From positions 67,609-131,608 of the forward strand of contig CALJKW010000024.1 in assembly GCA_937980205.1 (NCBI GenBank): a DNA stretch of 64,000 nucleotides, given 5' to 3'. This document shows positions 49,912-57,524 of the stretch, piece after piece. Numbering within the stretch: position 1 is the stretch's first letter; the number at the start of each line of letters is the position of its first letter. This stretch comes from an uncultured Myxococcales bacterium (GTDB taxonomy: Bacteria; Myxococcota; Myxococcia; Myxococcales; Myxococcaceae). Both the position numbers and the translations under genes were made by a program. The notes beneath the pieces were generated by a model. That model did not search any database, was not told the origin of the DNA, and saw only the letters and a list, made by a program, of their open reading frames with translations.

Positions 49912-52505
49912 CACGTGCCTTTGATTCCCAGCGACGGGTACAGCAGCGGAATGCCCTGGGGCGTCTTCACCGGCACGATGCCGCCGAACTGCCCGAGGCC
50001 CGGCAGCTGCTCGTAGGAATACGAGTACGTCACCACCTCCTGCCGCGCGGCGATGTTGAGCACGTCGAGGTACAGCTCGAGCGTCACCACGCTGAGCAGG
50101 AACGTCTTCGACACGCGCAGGTCCAGCCGCCAGAACGGAGGCAGCCGGTCGACCTGGTCGAGCGGCACCACCTGCCAGCGGTACAGCCCGTTCTCCTGCC
50201 GAACCAGCCGCTGCGTGCGCGAGCTGAACTCGCCCGTCTCGGGTCGGCCGGAGTTGACGTGGAACGTGGCGGACACCTTGAACCCGAACGGCAGCTGGTA
50301 GCCGGCGACGAGGTTGAGCACGTGCGTCTGGTCGAAGACGAACGGCAGCATCGCCTCGCGCTGCCCCGCGAGCGTCTGGTCGAAGGTGTACACGCCGAAG
50401 CGCCGCTGCCGCTCGCTGCGCATCAGGCTGTACGAGATCCACCCGAACAGCCGCCCCTTCGCCGGAGCCCTCAGCATCACCTCGAGCCCGTACGCCCGGC
50501 CGGTGCGCGACGCCGCGAGCCGGTCGTCGAGCGTGGTGAGCCCCGTCGCGAACTGCGTGAGGCTGCGCTCCCGCGCCGCGATGATGGAGTTGTAGAAGCC
50601 GTCGAGGTGCAGCTCGAGGTCGAACGGCAGCTTCACCTGCACGCCGACGCTCGTCTGCACCACCGTGTGCAGCCCGTCGGCCAGCGCCGCGGCGTCAGTG
50701 ACCGGCAGGTTGATCAGCAAGAGCGGCGCCTGGTGAAACAGCCCCGCGCCCGCGTGCGCCTGCAGCCAGTCGGTGAGCTGCAGCCTCAGGTCGAGCCGCG
50801 GGTCGACGCTGAACTGCCACGTCGACGGAGCGAGCAGGTAGCTGTCTCCGCGCACGCCGGCGATGGCGGTGAGCGGACCTTCGGTCAGGGCGACCTCGAG
50901 GAAGGCGCCTCCGAACACGCCGAGCGTGCGCGGCACCTGGAACGGAGAAGCCGACATCGCCACCTCGAGGCCGATGTCCGACTGCTGCCGCTCGATGTCG
51001 GCTCCCGTCTTGACCTGCAGCGGGCCGGCCTCGACGCGGTAGCGCAGGCGGCCAGCGACGGTGACGCGGTTCATCAGGAAGCTCGCCTGCGTCTGGGCGT
51101 TGCGCTCGGTGTAGAGGCCCTGCGTCTCGGCGCCGACGGTGACTCCGGCCTCGAGCACTCCGGGGCCGAGCGGCATGAGGGCGCGCAGGTCGGCGCGGTG
51201 GAAGCGCGAGGTGACGTACGACGACGGGTCCATCGGGTCGTCGGCGCGCGAGCCGATGAGGTCCGAGCTGCCGAACGCGAGCAGCCGCAGCGTGACGGGG
51301 CCGGCCTTCTGCTCGATGCGCGCCTGGTAGTCCCAGAAGTCGGCGACGGGCGTGGCGCCCTGCGCGAGCGCGCGCCCGACGAGGCCGAGCACGGCGCCGG
51401 TGTAGCTGTAGCGGCCGGCGACGGCGATGTTGGTGCCGGTCTTCGCGATGGGCAGCTCGACGAACGCGCCGGCGTTGAGCACGTCGATGTACGCGCTGAC
51501 GTGCGCGCGGTCGTCGCGGGACTTCGCGGCCTGCGCGGCGACGACTCCGGCGGTGACGCGGCCGTACCGCACCGGAGCGTTCGACGAATAGAAGTCCACC
51601 CGCTCGATGAAGTCCGGGTAGATGACCGAAGGGCCGAGCAGCAGGTGGTAGAGCTGCGGAATCTGCACGTCATCGAGGAAGAAGCCGGTGGCCGCCGGCG
51701 AGGCGCCGCGGACGATGGGGTACGAGATGCCGGAGAGCGGCGTGGTGACTCCGGGCAACAGCATGACGACGCGCAGCGGCTCGCCCTGCGTGCCCGCGAC
51801 CTCGCGCAGCTCGGGGCCGGAGAGCGACACGCGCGCCTGCTCGGCGCGGTCGGCTCGGTCGCGGACGACGGTCTCGTACGGGTTCTGGATGTTGCGGACG
51901 ATGCGGTAGCGGACCTCGAGGGCCTCGTTGGGCTGAAGCGTCTCCTCGAACTCGCCGGGCCGGTGCGCCGCCGCGCGGACCTCGATGCGGTGCGGGCCGG
52001 GGTCGAGCCAGAGCTCGAAGTCTCCCTCGGGGCCGGACTCGGCGGCGGGCGTGCCGGCGTCGTCGACGAAGAGGCTCGCGGCGGCGACGGCGTCGCGCGT
52101 GCCCTTCGACATGACCTTGCCGAACAGGCGCGCCTTGTAGCCGGCGTCGGGGACGGCGGCCGCGACCGGGCCTTCGTAGTGCACGACGTAGCGGACCTGC
52201 ACCGAGACCGGCCTGCCCTCGAGCGTGGCCGGCTTGAACGTGAGGCGCTCGAGGGCCTGCTTCGCGGCGGCGGCGAGCGCGGGCGCCGCTTCGCCCTCGA
52301 GCTCGGCGGCGGTGACGGCGCCGCGCTCGTCGATGGTGATGAGGTACGCGACGTCGGCGCGCTCGCCCGGCTGCAGCACCCCGGCCGGCAGCGGGGCCTG
52401 CAGCTCGCCGAGCTGCTCGGGCGGCTTCACCTCGACGCCGGCGTCCTGCGCGCGCGCGGTGGCTGCTGCGAGCAGGAAAAGCGCGAGCGCGGTGCGGGCG
52501 AGCAC
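49908..52505 (-). CDS. TonB-dependent receptor with N-terminal TonB-C-like domain
   Basis: The 865-residue protein has a signal peptide (MLARTALALFLLAAATARAQ). Residues about 25-115 resemble a TonB C-terminal/energy-transducer domain (VAYLITIDERGAVTAAELEG, LERLTFKPATLEGRPVSVQV). A carboxypeptidase-regulatory domain (LFGKVMSKGTRDAVAAASLF) follows. The plug has YETVVRDR and GIS YPIVRGASPAATGFFLDD-type motifs, and the barrel covers residues about 290-865. Outer membrane import of an unknown ligand, coupled with the lipoprotein just downstream. A TonB-like domain at the receptor's own N-terminus is typical of myxobacterial Oar-like or signal-transducing receptors. Confidence 0.88.
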   Translation of the reverse strand: MLARTALALFLLAAATARAQDAGVEVKPPEQLGELQAPLPAGVLQPGERADVAYLITIDERGAVTAAELEGEAAPALAAAAKQALERLTFKPATLEGRPVSVQVRYVVHYEGPVAAAVPDAGYKARLFGKVMSKGTRDAVAAASLFVDDAGTPAAESGPEGDFELWLDPGPHRIEVRAAAHRPGEFEETLQPNEALEVRYRIVRNIQNPYETVVRDRADRAEQARVSLSGPELREVAGTQGEPLRVVMLLPGVTTPLSGISYPIVRGASPAATGFFLDDVQIPQLYHLLLGPSVIYPDFIERVDFYSSNAPVRYGRVTAGVVAAQAAKSRDDRAHVSAYIDVLNAGAFVELPIAKTGTNIAVAGRYSYTGAVLGLVGRALAQGATPVADFWDYQARIEQKAGPVTLRLLAFGSSDLIGSRADDPMDPSSYVTSRFHRADLRALMPLGPGVLEAGVTVGAETQGLYTERNAQTQASFLMNRVTVAGRLRYRVEAGPLQVKTGADIERQQSDIGLEVAMSASPFQVPRTLGVFGGAFLEVALTEGPLTAIAGVRGDSYLLAPSTWQFSVDPRLDLRLQLTDWLQAHAGAGLFHQAPLLLINLPVTDAAALADGLHTVVQTSVGVQVKLPFDLELHLDGFYNSIIAARERSLTQFATGLTTLDDRLAASRTGRAYGLEVMLRAPAKGRLFGWISYSLMRSERQRRFGVYTFDQTLAGQREAMLPFVFDQTHVLNLVAGYQLPFGFKVSATFHVNSGRPETGEFSSRTQRLVRQENGLYRWQVVPLDQVDRLPPFWRLDLRVSKTFLLSVVTLELYLDVLNIAARQEVVTYSYSYEQLPGLGQFGGIVPVKTPQGIPLLYPSLGIKGTW

Positions 52506-52574
52506 GCGGCCTGCTTACTCGCCGCCGCGCTTCACTTGAAGGCGCTTCGAAGCGATGCCAAAGAAGCACCCATC

Positions 52575-52913
52575 ATGAAGAGACAGGGCTTCACCCTCAT
52601 CGAGTTCATGGTCATCGTGGCCGTGCTCGGCATCGTGGGCACCATCGTGCTGCACATGATCGCGCTGCAGCGCGTGCAGCCCACGCGGCACACCCTCGCA
52701 GAGACGGCGAAGGTCCTTGCGAAGCACAAGGCCGAGGCCGGCGCGTATCCGGCCAGCCTCGACGTGCTGGTGGAGAAGAAGCTGCTCCCCGAGGTGCCGA
52801 AGGACCAGTGGGGCCGCCCGGTCGTCTACCGCCTGTCCGCAGGGGACGCGCAGCTGTACTCGGCCGGCCCGGACGGCATCGCGGACAACCAGGACGACAT
52901 TCAGAACAAGTGA
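52575..52913 (+). CDS. Type II secretion pseudopilin-like protein
   Basis: The 112-residue protein has a prepilin signal: MKRQG then FTLIEFMVIVAVLGIVGTIV (cleavage between Gly5 and Phe6, Glu at +5 of the mature protein). The C-terminal domain contains SLDVLVEKKLLPEVPKDQWG, GRPVVYRLSAGDAQLYSAG and PDGIADNQDDIQNK, the calcium-binding loop pattern of GspG. It is shorter than GspG (about 130-140) and stands alone without other secretion genes, so it may feed a system encoded elsewhere. Start ATG 52575. Confidence 0.88.
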   Translation: MKRQGFTLIEFMVIVAVLGIVGTIVLHMIALQRVQPTRHTLAETAKVLAKHKAEAGAYPASLDVLVEKKLLPEVPKDQWGRPVVYRLSAGDAQLYSAGPDGIADNQDDIQNK

Positions 52914-52926
52914 GCGTTAGTGTTCG

Positions 52927-54363
52927 GTGGCCATGTCCACCGCCACCGTCACCGTCCTCCCCGGAGTGCAGCAGTCGCGCATGCGCGAAGTCTTCGAGCG
53001 GCAGCGAGACAAGGCGCTCGAGCTGCGCACGTCCACCGCCGCGCAGCGCATCGCGAAGCTGAAGAAGCTGCGCGACGCCGTCTTCGGTCGCGTCGACGAG
53101 TGGTACGCGGCCGGCCACGCCGACTTCAAGAAGCCACCGGCTGAAGTGGACCTCGCCGAGCTGTTGCCGCTCGCCATCGAGCTCAACGACGCCATCGCGA
53201 ACCTCTCGAAGTGGATGAAGCCGGTGAAGGTGCCCTCCACGCTCGTGATGGCCGGCACCAGCGGGCAGATCAAATACGAGCCCAAGGGCCGCTGCCTGAT
53301 CATGTCGCCGTGGAACTACCCGGTGAACCTGACGTTCTGCCCGCTCGTCTCGGCGATCGCCGCGGGGAACACGGCCATCTTGAAGCCGTCGGAGATGACT
53401 CCGAACCTGTCGGCGGCGATGGCGAAGCTGGTGCGCGACGTCTTCAGCGAGGACGAGGTCGCGCTCTTCGAGGGAGACGCCAAGGTCGCCGAGGCCCTGC
53501 TCGAGCTGCCGTTCGATCACATCTTCTTCACCGGCAGCCCCGCGATCGGGAAGGTCGTGATGGCGGCGGCGGCGAAGCACCTCGCGTCGGTCACGCTCGA
53601 GCTCGGCGGCAAGAGCCCGACCATCGTCGACCAGTCCGCCGACGTCGGCCTCGCCGCGCAGAACGTGATGTGGGGCAAGTGCGCGAACGCGGGCCAGACC
53701 TGCATCGCGCCGGATCACGTCTACGTGCACGCGAAGGTGAAGGACCGCTTCGTCGAGCGCTGCCGCCTGGAGCTCGAGAAGGCGTACGGGAAAGACGAGA
53801 TGAGCCCGCACTACGCCCGCATCGTGAACGCGCGGCACACGGCGCGCGTGAAGGGCCTGCTCGACGACGCGAAGGCGAAGGGCGCGAAGGTGCTCGTCGG
53901 CGACCGGGTCTCGGAGAAGGACTGCTTCGTGGCGCCGACGCTGATCGAAGGGGCTCCGAAGGACGCGCGCATCATGCAGGAGGAGATCTTCGGGCCGCTC
54001 CTGCCCATCATCCCGTTCGACGACATCCGCGAGGTGATCGCGAAGATCAACGCCGACCCGAAGCCGCTCGCGCTGTACGTCTACGCGAAGGACGAGGACG
54101 TCGCGCGGAAGGTCATCGACGAGACGTCGTCCGGCGGCGCCGTCGTGAACCACGCCCTCGTGCAGTACCTGCACGCGCACCTGCCGTTCGGCGGCGTGAA
54201 CAACTCGGGCATCGGGAACGCCCACGGCATCTTCGGCTTCAAGGCCTTCAGCCACGAGCGCGCCGTCGTGAAGGCGCAGGTGAAGGTCGCGAAGCTGTTC
54301 AAGGCCGGCGAGTTCCCGGCCGCCGCGCGGAAGGCGCTCAAGAAAGTCTGGAAGCTGGTCTAG
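52927..54363 (+). CDS. Aldehyde dehydrogenase (ALDH class 3-like)
   Basis: The 478-residue protein is a class 3-like ALDH. Motifs are SPWNYPVNLTFCPLVSAIAA, ILKPSEMTPN, the FTGSPAIGKVVM nucleotide loop, LELGGKSP with the general-base Glu, and NAGQTCIAPD with catalytic Cys259, then MQEEIFGPLLPI and LPFGGVNNSGIG. It oxidises aliphatic or aromatic aldehydes with NAD(P). Starts at GTG 52927 or, more likely, ATG 52933. The TAG stop (54361-54363) is the first part of a family 2 repeat. Confidence 0.93.
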   Translation: MAMSTATVTVLPGVQQSRMREVFERQRDKALELRTSTAAQRIAKLKKLRDAVFGRVDEWYAAGHADFKKPPAEVDLAELLPLAIELNDAIANLSKWMKPVKVPSTLVMAGTSGQIKYEPKGRCLIMSPWNYPVNLTFCPLVSAIAAGNTAILKPSEMTPNLSAAMAKLVRDVFSEDEVALFEGDAKVAEALLELPFDHIFFTGSPAIGKVVMAAAAKHLASVTLELGGKSPTIVDQSADVGLAAQNVMWGKCANAGQTCIAPDHVYVHAKVKDRFVERCRLELEKAYGKDEMSPHYARIVNARHTARVKGLLDDAKAKGAKVLVGDRVSEKDCFVAPTLIEGAPKDARIMQEEIFGPLLPIIPFDDIREVIAKINADPKPLALYVYAKDEDVARKVIDETSSGGAVVNHALVQYLHAHLPFGGVNNSGIGNAHGIFGFKAFSHERAVVKAQVKVAKLFKAGEFPAAARKALKKVWKLV

Positions 54364-54506
54364 CAGGCCGCTGAGAACGGCTGCACGGCCCGATCTCTTC
54401 GTTGCCGGCTCCGGTCCGTGCTCACGTACCAGACGACGTACGCTCCGCGCGGTCCTCACCGGCGCCTCGACCTCGGGCCGTTCGCTCGGTCTCAGCGACC
54501 TGCTAC
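54361..54506. repeat. Family 2 dispersed repeat, copy 2 (MITE-like)
   Basis: This 146-bp element is the inverse of 17606-17749 and fills exactly the space between two convergent stop codons (ALDH TAG at 54361, lipoprotein TAG ending at 54507). Its ends are inverted repeats (TAGCAGGCCGCTGAGAAC at the left; the right end CTCAGCGACCTGCTA). Inner palindromes include CACGTACCAGACGACGTACG. It has no reading frame. Placement at stop codons in both copies suggests targeting to, or tolerance at, gene ends. Confidence 0.82.
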
Positions 54507-54890
54507 CTAGCCGCAGGGAATCGGCACGCACCCGCCGTTGATGCAGGTGCGGCCGTCGTCGCACTGGGCGTTCGTGGCGCAGACCGGCACGCACGTGCGC
54601 TCGGTCTGCTCGCAGCCATCCGTCGGGCCGCAGCGGACGCAGTACATGCGGTCGACCCGGTTCGGCGGACAGGCGCCGCCGTCGCTTGTGCCGCAGGCGG
54701 TGACGAGGAGAAGCAGGAGCGCCCCAAGAAGGCGCGCACCCTGAGCGGAGCGCGAAGCGCGCAGTCGAAGGGTCCGGGCGATCTGGGCAGAGGCTTCTCG
54801 GAGGCGATGCTTGCTGCGCCCGGACACGTTCGACTCGTCGCGGTCCGCTGCGCGGCCGCGACGGCTCAGTGTGCGCGGCTTCGTGATCAT
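54507..54890 (-). CDS. Cys-rich lipoprotein with repeat-derived N-terminal extension
   Basis: The 127-residue frame starts at ATG 54890 and overlaps the stop of the calpain-like gene (ATGA). Residues about 6-50 are read from a family 1 repeat. Then comes a lipoprotein signal (LLGALLLLLVTACGTSDGG) and a mature domain with ten Cys (for example CPPNRVDRMYCVRCGPTDGC and CDDGRTCINGGCVPIPCG), like the Cys-rich Dickkopf-N or EGF-like domains of myxobacterial lipoproteins. There is no in-frame start codon between the repeat and the signal, so a 50-residue n-region would precede the signal peptide. Possibly damaged by the insertion. Confidence 0.65.
   Translation of the reverse strand: MITKPRTLSRRGRAADRDESNVSGRSKHRLREASAQIARTLRLRASRSAQGARLLGALLLLLVTACGTSDGGACPPNRVDRMYCVRCGPTDGCEQTERTCVPVCATNAQCDDGRTCINGGCVPIPCG
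54734..54876. repeat. Family 1 dispersed repeat, full-length copy A
   Basis: This copy begins GCGCACCCTGAGCGGAGCGC and contains AGTCGAAGGGTCCGGGCGAT, CTGGGCAGAGGCTTCTCGGA and CGGTCCGCTGCGCGGCCGCG before ending near GGCTCAGTGTGCGC. It is close to the inverse of 40032-40176 across the full length. It lies within the 5' part of the Cys-rich lipoprotein gene, read in frame. The flanks also share a few bases with copy B (GCGCGCCTTCTTG-like), so the true ends may lie slightly outside. Confidence 0.85.
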
Positions 54891-56632
54891 CCGTTCGTGT
54901 ACATCAGCGTCTGGTACAGCTTCGAGAACTCGCTGAGCTTCAGCTTGAACACGCCGTCGTTCGGCCCGTTGCCCGCCGGCTCGCTCTCGCCCCACGGGTT
55001 CCGCAGCTGCACGTACTTCTCGCCGTTCACTTCCTCGTAGCCGAGCACGGTGTACGCGTGGTCGCCGTAGACGCCGGTGTTGGTGTACCGCTCGTCGGGA
55101 TCGTGCGTGCCTGCGGCGATGGGCTGCTTGGCGTCGATGGAGCGCTTGATGGTCGCCCACGTCTGGGCCTGGTTGCTCTCGTTCACCCAGTCCTGGCGCG
55201 CGGGCTTGCCCATGATGTCTTCCATCACGCGGTTCGCGAGGCCGCCGCTGCCGATGGTGTCGTAGCTGCCCTTCCACTGGGCGTAGGCCTTCTCGACGAG
55301 CGGGTACCAGAGCTCCATCGTCTTCTCGCCCTTGTCGCCCTTCGAGCTGCCGTAGAGCGGGCCGCCCCACGAGCGGACGTAGAGGTCTCCGTCGACGTCG
55401 ATCTTCACGTCGCGGTACTTCAGCGTCCGGAAGTCGCGCTCCTTGAACGTGACGGTGTACGTGCCGTCGCCGTTGTCCTTCACCATGTTCTTGAGCACGT
55501 CCGGGTTGTGGTTCGCGATCGCCGAGATCGCCGCCGGGAAGTAGCAGTTGCCGATCTGCCCCTGCACGGCGTCGTGCACCGAGACGTCGTCCTTGAACAG
55601 CGGCCCCTCGAAGCGCTTCTTCCCGAAGCCGGGCTTGCCGTTCACCATCTCGTCGCGGTGCAGCGCGGGGTCCTTGATCAGATCCACCGCCTCGCCCAGC
55701 CCCGCGACCTGCACCTTCCCCACCGAGATCGCGAAGTCGACGTTGTTCACGCCGTCGGTCGCGGCGACCGAGAAGCTGTCGCCGGGCTTGCCGTTGAGCT
55801 GGAAGCCTTCGGGGAACGAGCCGTTCGCGCCGATGGTGACGAGCGCCTTCTCTCCGGTGCGGTCGTTGGTGAACTGCAGCTTCGCGCCCGGCTCGGAGAT
55901 CTGCCGGCTCGCGTTGATGTTCGCGACGTTCACCTTGCCGCCGCCGGCGTCGGAGAGGCCGATGCGGAACACCGCGACCTCGGCGTTGCGCGTGTCCTTC
56001 GGCGCGATGCCGGTCGCCTTCACCGTCACCCAGTCGCTGACCGTGCCGTCGGCGTGGCGCGCGCGCATGCGAATGAGGTCGCCCTCTTTGATCGCCTGAT
56101 CTCCGGTGAGCTTGCCCGCGGAGAACTTCCCGTCGGCGCCGGCGGTCGCGACGACCGTCGTCTCGTCCATGTGCAGGCGCCCGGCGGGAGCCGCGGTGAT
56201 GTTGATCGCCTCGATCCGATCTCCCGGCTTCGCGATGCCGGCGAGGCCGTTCGCCTGCGAGCCGATGAGCGTGATGGGCCCGCCGATCGGCTGCGGCTCG
56301 ACCGGGGGAGCCGGCGGCGTCACCGGCGCCCGCCCCACCGCGGCCTCGATGAGGGCGCGTGCGCTCGGGTCCATCTGCAGCTTGCCGGAGTCGAGGATGG
56401 CGATGAGGTCCTTCTTCTCGTTCGCCGTCATCCCGCCCTTGATGAACTCGAGCGCGGTGTCGCGCGACGAGAAGCCCTTCAGCTTCGTGTGCGCCACGGC
56501 GCCGCTGTACCCGCGGCCGTCGGCGACGTGCGCCAGCAGCTCGAGCGCCTTCGCGTCGTCGATCTTCGCGTTCGACGTCTCGTACGACTTGTAGAGGTCG
56601 GAGAGCTTCCGGTCGCCAATGGGAGGAGGCAT
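54887..56632 (-). CDS. Calpain-like (C2 family) cysteine protease
   Basis: The 581-residue protein has a helical N-terminal region (1-100), a Pro-rich linker, two Ig-like beta domains (about 118-315), and a C-terminal calpain catalytic domain. The catalytic triad is visible: Cys363 in QGQIGNCYFPAAISAI, His525 in YGDHAYTVLGYEE and Asn545 in LRNPWGES. WYPLVEKAYAQWKGSYDTIG also fits the family. No signal peptide is seen, so it may be cytoplasmic or leave by a leaderless route. Bacterial calpains are rare and little studied. It precedes the Cys-rich lipoprotein with an ATGA overlap. Confidence 0.88.
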   Translation of the reverse strand: MPPPIGDRKLSDLYKSYETSNAKIDDAKALELLAHVADGRGYSGAVAHTKLKGFSSRDTALEFIKGGMTANEKKDLIAILDSGKLQMDPSARALIEAAVGRAPVTPPAPPVEPQPIGGPITLIGSQANGLAGIAKPGDRIEAINITAAPAGRLHMDETTVVATAGADGKFSAGKLTGDQAIKEGDLIRMRARHADGTVSDWVTVKATGIAPKDTRNAEVAVFRIGLSDAGGGKVNVANINASRQISEPGAKLQFTNDRTGEKALVTIGANGSFPEGFQLNGKPGDSFSVAATDGVNNVDFAISVGKVQVAGLGEAVDLIKDPALHRDEMVNGKPGFGKKRFEGPLFKDDVSVHDAVQGQIGNCYFPAAISAIANHNPDVLKNMVKDNGDGTYTVTFKERDFRTLKYRDVKIDVDGDLYVRSWGGPLYGSSKGDKGEKTMELWYPLVEKAYAQWKGSYDTIGSGGLANRVMEDIMGKPARQDWVNESNQAQTWATIKRSIDAKQPIAAGTHDPDERYTNTGVYGDHAYTVLGYEEVNGEKYVQLRNPWGESEPAGNGPNDGVFKLKLSEFSKLYQTLMYTNG

Positions 56633-56730
56633 GCACCGGACCCTACACCCGGCCCCCAGCAGGTGCGCAGCGGGAACGTTACCGAACCATCACCACCGGC
56701 AGCAGCAGCGCGCCGCCGCTACCGTTGGGC

Positions 56731-56931
56731 ATGTCGCTCGACGAAGACCTCCGGTGCCCGCACTGCGGGGTGATTGTGTTGCGGAAAGAACGCGCCGCCG
56801 AGGGCATCCCCGTGCCGGACCACTGCGGCATGTGCGGAGAGAAGATCGAGCTTCAGTCCGCCTCGTCGAGGAACGTGCCGAGCAACACCCAGCGCCGCGA
56901 GCCCGGCCGCCCCAAGAGCGGCGTGGTGTAG
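56731..56931 (+). CDS. Small zinc-ribbon protein
   Basis: The 66-residue protein starts MSLDEDLRCPHCGVIVLRKE and continues to a second Cys pair in HCGMCGEKIE, giving a four-Cys zinc ribbon (CPHC ... CGMC) about 26 residues apart. The last 25 residues overlap the 3' end of the opposite-strand oxygenase-like gene by 79 bp and look less constrained. ATG 56731 is chosen over the TTG six bases upstream. Function unknown; zinc-ribbon heads of this type often bind nucleic acid or protein. Confidence 0.55.
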   Translation: MSLDEDLRCPHCGVIVLRKERAAEGIPVPDHCGMCGEKIELQSASSRNVPSNTQRREPGRPKSGVV

Positions 56932-57524
56932 TGCCAGAACGGCAGCCGGTACGCCGTCACCATCCCCGAGGTCGCCACCGACGCCTGCTCGGTGAAGTGC
57001 TCGTACGGCGCGTACACCAGCGTCTGCGCCTGCACGCCGGCGGTGCACAGCGACAGGTGCACGTCGGTGTAGCCGTCGCGCGCGAGCGGCTCTTCCGGGT
57101 GGTGGTCGTGGTGCGGCCCCGCGTAGTCGCCCGGGCCGTACGCGAGCACCTGCGTGCCCCAGCGCCTGCGCACCTTGCGGCCGCTGACGACCTCGGCGAA
57201 GCGGCCGAACGTGTCCGAGCGCATGAACGCGAGCGCCTTCGAGGTCGCCGCAGCGGTGCGGCAGCGGACCGTCTTGGGCAGCAGCTCCTCGTAGTTGCGG
57301 GTCAGCCCCCAGATGCTCTGCGGCGGAATGCCGCGCTCGAAGACGCGCAGCTTCGGGGCGACCTCGTCCTCGAGCCTCGCGAGCAGGGCGCGACACTTCG
57401 CGCGGTCGAGCAGCCCCGCTTCGGCGATGAAGCGGCGGCCCGTCTTCAAGATGCCGGTGAGCCCGGTGCGGCCGTCGAGCACGCGGCGCCCGCGGGGAGT
57501 CAGCAGATCCGCGAACTGCTTCAA
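56853..57524 (-). CDS. 2OG-Fe(II) oxygenase-like protein
   Basis: The 223-residue protein has the double-stranded beta-helix pattern: AYGPGDYAGPHHDHHPEE with an HxD iron pair, GYTDVHLSLCTAGVQ, a WHYTTPLLG segment with the distal His, and GSRRWVLLGTFLDE with the 2OG-binding Arg. Such proteins hydroxylate small molecules or protein side chains. Its start overlaps the stop of the LysM gene by 4 bp, so they are coupled. Family level prolyl-hydroxylase-like; substrate unknown. Confidence 0.65.
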   Translation of the reverse strand: MKQFADLLTPRGRRVLDGRTGLTGILKTGRRFIAEAGLLDRAKCRALLARLEDEVAPKLRVFERGIPPQSIWGLTRNYEELLPKTVRCRTAAATSKALAFMRSDTFGRFAEVVSGRKVRRRWGTQVLAYGPGDYAGPHHDHHPEEPLARDGYTDVHLSLCTAGVQAQTLVYAPYEHFTEQASVATSGMVTAYRLPFWHYTTPLLGRPGSRRWVLLGTFLDEAD

